From a virus, in IMG/VR virus record IMGVR_UViG_3300039326_000059, positions 1 to 24,400 of that record: DNA of 24,400 nt; one strand, 5' to 3'. Under the pieces are notes generated by a model, which had not been told where the DNA came from, did not search any database, and saw nothing but the letters and a program-made list of their open reading frames with translations. The position numbers and the translations under genes were made by a program. Below are positions 11,951 through 16,993 of the stretch, in pieces. How positions within the stretch are numbered: position 1 is the stretch's first letter; every line of letters begins with the position of its first letter.

Positions 11951-12262
11951 ATGAGAAACACACTAAAAACGAAAATTACAACGCTGCGCCTAACAATGAA
12001 CCTGTCGCAAACGGCGTTTGCAAAACTGCTCGGCCTAAGTCAATCGCAGATATGCCTTTGGGAATTGGGACAGCAGGCGCCCACAAATAAAGTATTAAGA
12101 AAACTTGTAGACTTAGCCAAAGAACATTCTATAGAGATTACTATAGATGATATTCTCAGCACCAAAAGAAGACAGGGAAAAAACAAAAGAAAGACAATTA
12201 AAAAGCGCATCCAAAAACAAAATGAGGAAACCAAAAATGAGCTGCCCAGCGATACCATTTGA
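11951..12262 (+). CDS. XRE-family transcriptional regulator
   Basis: 103 residues. Helix-turn-helix at about 17-40: SQTAFAKLLGLSQSQICLWELG, the Cro/CI type with the typical 'S...I..wE.G...P' ending (QQAPTNKVLRKLVDLA). The C-terminal 40 residues are very basic (KRRQGKNKRKTIKKRIQK). There is no peptidase or dimer domain as in CI. ATG 11951 has no clear ribosome site and lies about 20 bases from the expected transcript start, so the message may be nearly leaderless. It sits at a divergent promoter and probably controls both the early operon and its own cassette. It overlaps the next gene by 26 bases. Confidence 0.8.
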   Translation: MRNTLKTKITTLRLTMNLSQTAFAKLLGLSQSQICLWELGQQAPTNKVLRKLVDLAKEHSIEITIDDILSTKRRQGKNKRKTIKKRIQKQNEETKNELPSDTI

Positions 12263-12479
12263 TACATTATACTTCGCCAACAGTTTAAAAGAGGTTGGCG
12301 TACCTTCTGCACAAGCAGAGAGACAAGCTCAGCTTATGGCAGAAACTATTACTAATCAACTAGCCACAAAAAGAGATTTAGAAGAGCTAGCGAATAAATT
12401 AGTAATTAAACTTGGCAGCATAGTTGCCGTTTTGCTGACAATTGGATTGTCAATATTGGGATATATATTAAAACACTAA
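12237..12479 (+). CDS. DUF1640 family membrane protein, paralogue A
   Basis: Eighty residues from ATG 12237, with GAGGAAA at proper spacing. The start (IPFDTLYFANSLKEVGVPSAQAE) and the ATKRD motif at about 43-47 match the DUF1640/coiled-coil family, followed by a C-terminal membrane span (SIVAVLLTIGLSILGYIL). Proteins of this family are related to mitochondrial CCDC90/MCUR1-like coiled coils, but their bacterial role is not established. First of three tandem relatives in this cassette. Confidence 0.75.
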   Translation: MSCPAIPFDTLYFANSLKEVGVPSAQAERQAQLMAETITNQLATKRDLEELANKLVIKLGSIVAVLLTIGLSILGYILKH

Positions 12480-12491
12480 TTAGGAAATAAA

Positions 12492-12755
12492 ATGATACAC
12501 ACGATAACGTTTGATACGTCACAATGTACAGAAGAATTATTAAGCGGTGGTTTTAGTAAAGATCAGGCGAAAACACAAACGCGCTTAATGAAAAACCAAA
12601 CAGATGAATTCGATCGTTTATTGGCGACCAAACACGATATAAAGATAATTGAAGAGCGCATTGTAAACTCAGAAAAAAACACCAATAAATGGGGCTGGAT
12701 GATTATGCTGGCTATTGCATTGCTTGGGATCTTAAGTTGCTTTGGGGTTGTTTGA
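12492..12755 (+). CDS. DUF1640 family membrane protein, paralogue B
   Basis: 87 residues, starting 12 bases after paralogue A. Pattern: ITFDTSQCTEELLSGGFSKDQAK, a helix, LLATKHD at about 43-49, a charged helix, then a membrane span (WGWMIMLAIALLGILSCFG) and a one-residue tail. It differs enough from A and C to show old duplication. It is followed by a 200-base non-coding stretch full of GTTGC repeats, so the downstream genes may have separate control. Confidence 0.75.
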   Translation: MIHTITFDTSQCTEELLSGGFSKDQAKTQTRLMKNQTDEFDRLLATKHDIKIIEERIVNSEKNTNKWGWMIMLAIALLGILSCFGVV

Positions 12756-12768
12756 GTTTTCTATATTG

Positions 12769-12918
12769 GTTGCGTTTAAGTTGCGTTGACTGTTGCATTG
12801 CAAAACCCTTTCTAGAAAGGATTTTAGGGAAACGGTTGCATTAAGGTTGCGCGTGGTGTTGCATATTTTGGCCATAGAGTTGCGCAGTTGCATAGTATAG
12901 CTAATGCAACTACGCAAC
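12769..12918. repeat. GTTGC(A/G)TT iteron-like array
   Basis: Eight direct octamers related to GTTGCRTT start at 12769, 12780, 12792, 12835, 12846, 12858, 12879 and 12887; two more are inverted at 12903-12910 and 12911-12918. Spacing is often 11-12 bases, one helical turn. A 14-base perfect palindrome, CCTTTCTAGAAAGG (12807-12820), fills the largest gap. Looks like a multi-site operator, origin or partition-type site. Confidence 0.75.
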
Positions 12919-12958
12919 TTTATAACGGTACATCATTAAATACAAAAGGAAATAAAAA

Positions 12959-13237
12959 ATGACAGCAACAACATATGACATATTTCAGTACACGCAAAAC
13001 TTAAAAAAAGCAGGTGAAAAAGAAGAAATAATAGATGTTCACGCGAGTTTTGCTAATATTCAGCGTGATTATATTGACAATAGCGTGGCCACGAAAAGCG
13101 ACGTTACATTAATACGCAAAGATATAGAGCTTTTAAAAGAAGGCATAGTAAATTTAAAATGGATAGTTGGCATTGGATTTACAATTATCGCCGTTTCAAT
13201 TTCTATTCTTGCTTTAACAATAGCATTGCATCGATAA
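12959..13237 (+). CDS. DUF1640 family membrane protein, paralogue C
   Basis: 92 residues. TTYDIFQYTQNLKKAGEKEE opens the protein, NSVATKSDVTLIRKDIELL carries the family motif (about 41-59), and a C-terminal span (IVGIGFTIIAVSISILALTIAL) anchors it. AAAGGAAA lies upstream of ATG 12959. It follows the GTTGC array directly, so it is the first gene that array could control, and it leads into the CsrA/GG-peptide genes. Confidence 0.75.
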   Translation: MTATTYDIFQYTQNLKKAGEKEEIIDVHASFANIQRDYIDNSVATKSDVTLIRKDIELLKEGIVNLKWIVGIGFTIIAVSISILALTIALHR

Positions 13238-13238
13238 A

Positions 13239-13457
13239 ATGATACCACTAAGCTATATAGAAGTTAAAACCGTATCCGCCGCTAGATGCCATTGCCTACG
13301 CGAGGCAAATGGTCAGAGCGTAGGACTAATATTACTAAATCAATTCGAATGTAGGGATATATGTTGCAATGTTTTAATGCTTGATTATTGGAAATGGAAC
13401 CAACAAGAAGCAATGAGATGTCCTAAAAAATCATCTAATACTTTTATAACAGAATAA
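13239..13457 (+). CDS. Hypothetical Cys-containing protein, 72 aa
   Basis: ATG 13239 lies one base after paralogue C's stop, so it would be translated by coupling; there is no ribosome site of its own. Contains five cysteines (ARCHC, FECRDICC, MRCPKK region) and two Trp. No membrane span or known motif. Its location between DUF1640 C and csrA suggests cassette membership, but a non-functional spacer ORF cannot be excluded. Confidence 0.45.
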   Translation: MIPLSYIEVKTVSAARCHCLREANGQSVGLILLNQFECRDICCNVLMLDYWKWNQQEAMRCPKKSSNTFITE

Positions 13458-13484
13458 CAAAATCAGGAAAAGGAGGAAGGGAAA

Positions 13485-13715
13485 ATGTTAATTTTAACGC
13501 GTCGAGTTTCAGAAGCAATAGTTATCGGAGATTATATAAAAATTACTGTAACAGGTGTAAATGGGCATCAAGTACGTTTAGGTATCGAGGCGCCAAATGA
13601 AATTTCAGTACATCGCGAAGAGATATATAATATAATACAAGAAGAGAAGAGAACTGGTCAACCATCTTTAAAACGACAATTAAAATTAAAACCTAATAAA
13701 ACGGAGGCTTTATGA
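13485..13715 (+). CDS. csrA: CsrA/RsmA-family RNA-binding regulator
   Basis: 76 residues; residues 1-55 align along their whole length with Csr[44 protein letters not shown]. The key RNA-contact residues of the family are kept (Leu4, Arg6, Arg7 and the VHREE segment). A basic 20-residue tail extends past the usual end. CsrA dimers bind GGA motifs in mRNA leaders and repress or stabilise messages. Its own leader (AGGAAAAGGAGGAAGGG) holds several GGA triplets, as in autoregulated csrA genes. Its last codons contain GGAGG, the ribosome site for the GG peptide, whose ATG overlaps its TGA. CsrA paralogues are known on mobile elements in Legionella; this one is phage-located. Confidence 0.93.
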   Translation: MLILTRRVSEAIVIGDYIKITVTGVNGHQVRLGIEAPNEISVHREEIYNIIQEEKRTGQPSLKRQLKLKPNKTEAL

Positions 13716-13975
13716 TAAAAGAACTATCAGCAACAGAAGTTTCTGAGTGCTTCGGCGGCATTAGATTAGAGGAGCGCGTCTATGGGGCATTTGATGCGCT
13801 ATTATTTGGTGCTGCAGCTACAGGACTTTTTTCTGCATCAGTTTTTATAACGGTAGGAATATCTACTGTGGCAGCCCCGATTATTATTGTCGCTGCTCCT
13901 GTTCTTATTGCAGCTACCTATAAGAATTATATAGGGAAGAAATATACAGTTGATCTTGATTGGGTACCAGATTAA
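13712..13975 (+). CDS. Double-glycine leader peptide coupled to CsrA
   Basis: 87 residues. Leader [16 protein letters not shown] has Leu -12, Glu -8, Val -7, Cys at -4 (usually Ile/Val/Leu) and GG at -2/-1; it shares the EVSE core with the 5178 peptide. The predicted mature part (about 71 residues) has a long hydrophobic, Ala/Val/Ile-rich middle (residues 28-69, enough for two membrane passes) and a charged C-terminus ([12 protein letters not shown]). This suits a pore-forming bacteriocin. It is translated from a GGAGG inside csrA, so CsrA itself might control it. It converges on the lysis cassette 14 bases later; no immunity gene is evident. Confidence 0.7.
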   Translation: MIKELSATEVSECFGGIRLEERVYGAFDALLFGAAATGLFSASVFITVGISTVAAPIIIVAAPVLIAATYKNYIGKKYTVDLDWVPD

Positions 13976-13988
13976 GAAATTCTAACTA

Positions 13989-14198
13989 TTACTTGTCGCA
14001 CATCTCAGTAATGACTTTATCGTGCTGGTATATTTGGTCTATTGTACCAGCAGTAAATTTATCGTCTTTGGAAATCATAATAGGTTTAAATATTAGACAA
14101 CACGAGTCAATTGGCGCCTTAACACAGCCAAATAATGCATAGCCAACCAAAAACAATACTATTGCCGTGGCCAATCTATTGAGTAGATACATTTTCAT
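13989..14198 (-). CDS. Rz1-like outer-membrane lipoprotein (spanin partner)
   Basis: 69 residues. An N-terminal hydrophobic signal (LNRLATAIVLFLVGYALFGC) ends in a lipobox-like ALFGC near residue 25. After it comes DSCCLIFKPIMISKDD...TIDQIYQHDKV...CDK, which strongly resembles small phage lipoproteins of lysis cassettes with 'DSFC..ykPi..s..D...t..qI..HN..'. Start ATG 14198 is preferred; a GTG at 14201 is adjacent. The gene overlaps the upstream Rz-like gene by 23 bases, as Rz1 genes often do. Confidence 0.68.
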   Translation of the reverse strand: MKMYLLNRLATAIVLFLVGYALFGCVKAPIDSCCLIFKPIMISKDDKFTAGTIDQIYQHDKVITEMCDK

Positions 14199-14409
14199 CA
14201 CGAGTAAACTTCTTAGTCATTTCTTTATATATTTCATCTGTAGGAGTAGATACCGCTTTTCGTTCTATAGCTGCAGCCTTAGAAACAGAATCAACTGTAG
14301 CCTGTAAGTCTTTGGTCTGCTGTGCTTTTTGACCACCCATCCTGGCTAAAACATAAATGCTGCCAAAAAGCATTATTATGACGCCGAATGCAATTAAATA
14401 GATTAACAC
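14176..14409 (-). CDS. Rz-like inner-membrane spanin or lysis protein
   Basis: 77 residues from GTG 14409, with CGGAG at good spacing. N-terminal membrane anchor (MLIYLIAFGVIIMLFGSIYVLA, residues 1-22) followed by a soluble helical region (QKAQQTKDLQATVDSVSKAAAIERKA), the shape of an inner-membrane spanin. Shorter than lambda Rz (153 residues), so the periplasmic coil is short. Overlapping the lipoprotein gene supports a spanin pair. A generic lysis-region membrane protein is the alternative. Confidence 0.58.
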   Translation of the reverse strand: MLIYLIAFGVIIMLFGSIYVLARMGGQKAQQTKDLQATVDSVSKAAAIERKAVSTPTDEIYKEMTKKFTRDENVSTQ

Positions 14410-14600
14410 CTACTACTCCGATAACAATTATTATTTATATATTTAGCATGTCGATGATACAGGTCAGATTTCCAAATCTTCTGGTTTATTGTCGCATCAA
14501 TATGTTTTTGTGCTTCTGCTTTTTTTATAGCAGACTTTACAATCTTTATAAGCCACAAAAAAATAACCAATAAAAATAATGCCAAAATAATATGTAGCAT
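14403..14600 (-). CDS. Small single-span lysis-region protein
   Basis: 65 residues. Strong ribosome site (AAAGGAGGAAAT) before ATG 14600. Membrane anchor at the start (LHIILALFLLVIFLWLIKIV), then a basic soluble tail rich in Lys, His and Arg. It overlaps the next gene by seven bases. Similar in shape to the neighbouring Rz-like protein; could be an antiholin or a second spanin component. Unrecognised by family. Confidence 0.6.
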   Translation of the reverse strand: MLHIILALFLLVIFLWLIKIVKSAIKKAEAQKHIDATINQKIWKSDLYHRHAKYINNNCYRSSRC

Positions 14601-14645
14601 ATTTCCTCCTTTGGTTACCGCTGAAGCAGCTATTTTACACTTATT

Positions 14646-14738
14646 TTATATATAGCAATAGAAAAATATTAAATATAGCGCTAGCACGGCTATACATAAC
14701 AGGCCTAACAGGATCGTGTAAAATATCTTTGTTTTCAT
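14646..14738 (-). CDS. Thirty-residue membrane peptide in lysis cassette
   Basis: ATG 14738 overlaps the holin-like gene's TGA and is preceded by AGGAAGA. Sequence MKTKIFYTILLGLLCIAVLA then LYLIFFYCYI: a short basic start and one membrane span to the end. This resembles antiholins or pinholin-size peptides; coupled translation with the upstream gene supports it. Confidence 0.5.
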   Translation of the reverse strand: MKTKIFYTILLGLLCIAVLALYLIFFYCYI

Positions 14739-15037
14739 TTTCTTCCTAAAAGCCCTTTTATATTCTCGACCACATTAATTCCAACTAAACTTCCACCTGC
14801 AAGAAGAAAAGAAGTAAAGACCTGATAAGAAGTTTCAAAATCTTTTCCAGGTTCATGAAGCCCCCATCCGAAAAGCACAAGACCCATAGCCAATCCCATT
14901 CCGACAAGGATCGTTCCAAGTTTTCGACGCAAACATGGATTGCCAGCAGAGTCTTGAAAATAAGAATTCTGCTGTAAATTAACATTGCCGATTTCTGTAA
15001 CGTTTTTAGCTTCTATGTTTGTATCTATGTTATCCAT
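14735..15037 (-). CDS. Holin-like membrane protein
   Basis: 100 residues. A hydrophilic N-terminal third (MDNIDTNIEAKNVTEIGNVN...) precedes two membrane spans, LGTILVGMGLAMGLVLFGWGL (about 40-60) and VFTSFLLAGGSLVGINVVENI (about 74-93), ending with a basic GLLGRK. Two spans, a basic tail and position directly after the endolysin fit a holin that lets the endolysin reach the cell wall. Sequence family not certain. Confidence 0.62.
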   Translation of the reverse strand: MDNIDTNIEAKNVTEIGNVNLQQNSYFQDSAGNPCLRRKLGTILVGMGLAMGLVLFGWGLHEPGKDFETSYQVFTSFLLAGGSLVGINVVENIKGLLGRK

Positions 15038-15050
15038 TTAGCGTTACCTA

Positions 15051-15575
15051 TTAAGCGTAACTTCTTATAAGCCAACCATCCAAAAACTCTTCTTGATTGG
15101 GGTGGTTAATTACAATAGCGCGATGATATGCGGCTGCTTCGCTTCTATATGCAGCTAATAGACACCCAGGAATAGCCTCATTAACCGCATGTATAGTTTT
15201 CTCTCCTAACTCTCCATCCTCATCTAAAGTATATTCAGTTGACGCTCGCACGGCCCGTTGTAACAATACTACTCCCCAGTGTAAACCTACATTTACGCTT
15301 ACGTCTAAAATTTTAGTCGCTATCGATTGCGTAAGTATGCGCGATAAATTTAGGGCATTCCAATAAAAGGCCTTATAAATATCTGCCGCTTGAGATTTTG
15401 ATAAAGTTAGAATCGTGGTGCCAGCAGGAACAATCCCATGAGAAATAGCGCTATTTAGATCGGTCCATACAATGCCGCAACAAGTTTCACCTCCTTTATC
15501 GTTCGGATCGTTTTCGTAAGTAGTTCCTTCCCACAAAAAAACCGTAGGTATAGCAGCGTCAAAACTTGAACTCAT
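15051..15575 (-). CDS. Phage endolysin, GH108 lysozyme with peptidoglycan-binding end
   Basis: 174 residues. FDAAIPTVFLWEGTTYENDPNDKGGETCCGI (about 5-35) is the GH108 signature, with the catalytic Glu in WEG and the 'ND..D.GG.T..GI' loop. A middle segment ISKSQ-like (LSKSQAADIYKAFYWNAL) and VSVNVGLHWGVVLLQRAV complete the lysozyme fold; the end (DEDGELGEKTIHAVNEA...YRSEAAAYHR) matches the small PG_binding_3 domain. There is no signal peptide, so release depends on the holin. Ribosome site GGGAGAAGGG before ATG 15575. First gene of the lysis operon. Confidence 0.9.
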   Translation of the reverse strand: MSSSFDAAIPTVFLWEGTTYENDPNDKGGETCCGIVWTDLNSAISHGIVPAGTTILTLSKSQAADIYKAFYWNALNLSRILTQSIATKILDVSVNVGLHWGVVLLQRAVRASTEYTLDEDGELGEKTIHAVNEAIPGCLLAAYRSEAAAYHRAIVINHPNQEEFLDGWLIRSYA

Positions 15576-15612
15576 TGCCCTTCTCCCTAAACTATGCTAA
15601 TACTATATAGTA
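15575..15612 (+). promoter_or_regulatory. Divergent promoter region with TACTATATAGTA palindrome
   Basis: For the plus strand: TTGCCC (15575-15580), 17-base spacer ending TATGC, TAATAC (15598-15603). A perfect 12-base palindrome TACTATATAGTA (15601-15612) overlaps the -10 and reads TATAGT on the minus strand too, toward the endolysin. Confidence 0.5.
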
Positions 15613-15639
15613 ACACTAATCTAAAAATGAGGATAGATT

Positions 15640-15927
15640 ATGACGCATGCAATTCCATATGATAGTTTTGAAGACGCTGAGCTTTTAAAAAAGGCAGGAT
15701 ATACAGAACTCCAAATAAAAACAGAAGTTTTCCGCACTAAAAAAAGAAACGAAGAAATTAGTAAAGTTATTGATGACAGTCTTGCAACCAAGCATGATGT
15801 TGAATTGGTACGAGCAGATATCGCATTAACACGGAAAGATATTTCCGCTTTAAATAGGCTTGGATATTTTACCTGTTGTTTAATTGTAATAGGGCTCCCA
15901 TGGCTCGGTTACTTTTTAAAAAATTGA
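15640..15927 (+). CDS. DUF1640 family membrane protein, paralogue D
   Basis: 95 residues from ATG 15640, after ATGAGGATAGATT. It has the complete family layout: IPYDSFEDAELLKKAGYTELQIK, then DDSLATKHDVELVRADIAL at about 46-64, then a C-terminal span (FTCCLIVIGLPWLGYFL). The ending WLGYFLKN parallels LGYILKH in paralogue A, so A and D look closest. It stands alone on the plus strand between the lysis operon and the antitoxin gene, with its own promoter. Confidence 0.75.
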   Translation: MTHAIPYDSFEDAELLKKAGYTELQIKTEVFRTKKRNEEISKVIDDSLATKHDVELVRADIALTRKDISALNRLGYFTCCLIVIGLPWLGYFLKN

Positions 15928-15947
15928 AGCAAAGAAAAACCGTCTAA

Positions 15948-15971
15948 TTCCAGTAATTTCTCTTACTGGAA
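15948..15971. repeat. Nine-base inverted repeat after paralogue D
   Basis: TTCCAGTAA (15948-15956) and TTACTGGAA (15963-15971) around TTTCTC. It is followed on the plus strand by an A-run, not Ts, so it is a hairpin of uncertain role just downstream of the DUF1640 gene. Confidence 0.45.
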
Positions 15972-16051
15972 AAAAATCTTGGCCTTTTGTTAACCCTCTT
16001 TTTTATCCCCTTTTAGCTAATTTCGCCCCCTATAATCACTCTTTACTTTAC

Positions 16052-16075
16052 GTACCAAATGTGGTACTATAGTAC
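16052..16075. promoter_or_regulatory. Antitoxin operator palindromes
   Basis: GTACC (16052) ... GGTAC (16063-16067) and the overlapping perfect palindrome GTACTATAGTAC (16064-16075), about 25 bases before the yefM-like ATG. YefM-type antitoxins bind short palindromes with a GTAC core, so this is likely the autoregulation site and includes the -10. Confidence 0.6.
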
Positions 16076-16099
16076 GACTAAAACATAAAGAGAAATCTA

Positions 16100-16345
16100 A
16101 TGGAAAAAATTACTGCTTCATATGCTCGAGCTAATTTATTTAAACTATTAGAAGACATTGCCGCTGACGATGGTGACCCACAATTAATACATTCTAAAAA
16201 AGGAGACTGTGTTTTATTATCAGAACAAGAATGGAGAGACATGAATGAAACAATTTATTTAATGACCAATCCATCAACGCGCAAAGATATTCTATACGCT
16301 ATGAAGCATCCTTTATCAGAAAAAAAAATCTACGTTATACCCTAA
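16100..16345 (+). CDS. YefM/Phd-family antitoxin
   Basis: 81 residues. The start KITASYARANLFKLLEDIAAD is the YefM DNA-binding motif ('..t.seaR.nl..ll..v'), followed by the family's 'L.S..eW..m.ET.yLl..p' segment (VLLSEQEWRDMNETIYLMTNPSTRKDIL). The last nine residues (SEKKIYVIP) differ from usual antitoxin ends and lie right where the toxin homology begins in another frame. It should bind its own operator; whether it still neutralises a toxin depends on a YoeB elsewhere, since the adjacent one is broken. Confidence 0.85.
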   Translation: MEKITASYARANLFKLLEDIAADDGDPQLIHSKKGDCVLLSEQEWRDMNETIYLMTNPSTRKDILYAMKHPLSEKKIYVIP

Positions 16346-16526
16346 GTTTAAAAAAATAATAAACATCATCAAGATCAATCCATATGCAAAAGCATGTGAT
16401 TTCGAAAAACTAAAATGTTTTAAAAACACATACAGCCGCCGATTGAACGATCAACATAGGATTGTTTATAGGGTGTATGATGATAAATTACTTGTAGATA
16501 TTATTTCTGCTTGGGAACATTATTAA
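16344..16526 (+). pseudogene. Truncated YoeB/Txe-type toxin
   Basis: A frame with no usable start codon encodes KFKKIINIIKINPYAKA, then FEKLKCFKNTYSRRLNDQHRIVYRV and IISAWEHY to the stop. This matches the C-terminal two thirds of YoeB/Txe mRNA interferases ('..I..I..nPf.g...pe.Lk....g.wSRRi...HRlvY.v.d..l.i....yHY'). The SRR and HRIVY segments and final HY-type catalytic end are intact, but about the first 25 residues are gone. Upstream the frame runs into the antitoxin's 3' end, so a deletion probably fused the two genes. It overlaps the next convergent gene by four bases. Confidence 0.72.
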
Positions 16527-16837
16527 GTCAACCTATTTTTCAATCCATCGTAAACTTTCTTGATTTGCTGGTAGTTGATCTTCTTGGGAGGATAACGCAA
16601 TAGGTAATAACCAGCCTCAGTTAATAAATTGTATTTCTCGAGATCGCCTAAAAACCCCATAGGTCTTGTGTGCCTTCCTTGGGTAAAAATTCCGCCTTCT
16701 TCTTCTATTGCAATTTTAATATTCCCATCAATAATGGCATGATCTATGCGAAACTTGCGATCAGGTAGGAATTTATATTCATCTACACAAGGCATCCCCA
16801 TAGAATGGCAAACTTTATTAAAATAACTCGGAATCAT
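16523..16837 (-). CDS. PD-(D/E)XK-like nuclease, DUF559-type
   Basis: 104 residues. EYKFLPDRKFRIDHAI (about 20-35) supplies an Asp, IAIEEEGGIFTQGRHTRPMGFLGDLEKYN (about 42-70) the 'E.eGG.w..GRH.....f..D..KYN' core, and AGYYLLRY the last strand, as in small phage endonucleases related to Vsr/DUF559. These probably nick or resolve DNA. It overlaps the preceding small gene by an ATGA junction. Confidence 0.78.
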   Translation of the reverse strand: MIPSYFNKVCHSMGMPCVDEYKFLPDRKFRIDHAIIDGNIKIAIEEEGGIFTQGRHTRPMGFLGDLEKYNLLTEAGYYLLRYPPKKINYQQIKKVYDGLKNRLT

Positions 16838-16965
16838 TTTTTCTTTTTCTTCTTTACATGTTGAGGAAGTTTTTTACCTTTGGGGGTTGCCTCTTCAAAT
16901 TCTTTAGCTAACTCAGGATGTTTTGCATACATAAATTTACGTTGCGCTTGACTTTTAAAAGGCAT
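16834..16965 (-). CDS. Small basic phage protein, 43 aa
   Basis: ATG 16965 chosen over 16971 because GGAG is then at proper spacing. Sequence MPFKSQAQRKFMYAKHPELA is a common opening of small conserved phage proteins ('MpFkS.aQr.fM.a..Pe.A'), and the end is a six-lysine tail. Probably binds nucleic acid. Its TGA overlaps the nuclease ATG. Confidence 0.68.
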   Translation of the reverse strand: MPFKSQAQRKFMYAKHPELAKEFEEATPKGKKLPQHVKKKKKK

Positions 16966-16993
16966 TTTCATTTCTCCAAAATTAATAATAAAC

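Noticed and set aside
12732-12917. 61-codon minus-strand ORF over the GTTGC array
   Set aside because: Its repetitive Asn/Ala/Thr/Leu-rich protein is just the iteron repeats translated.
12769-12918. Possible CRISPR array (GTTGC repeats)
   Set aside because: Octamers with 1-35 base gaps, mixed orientation and no spacer structure.
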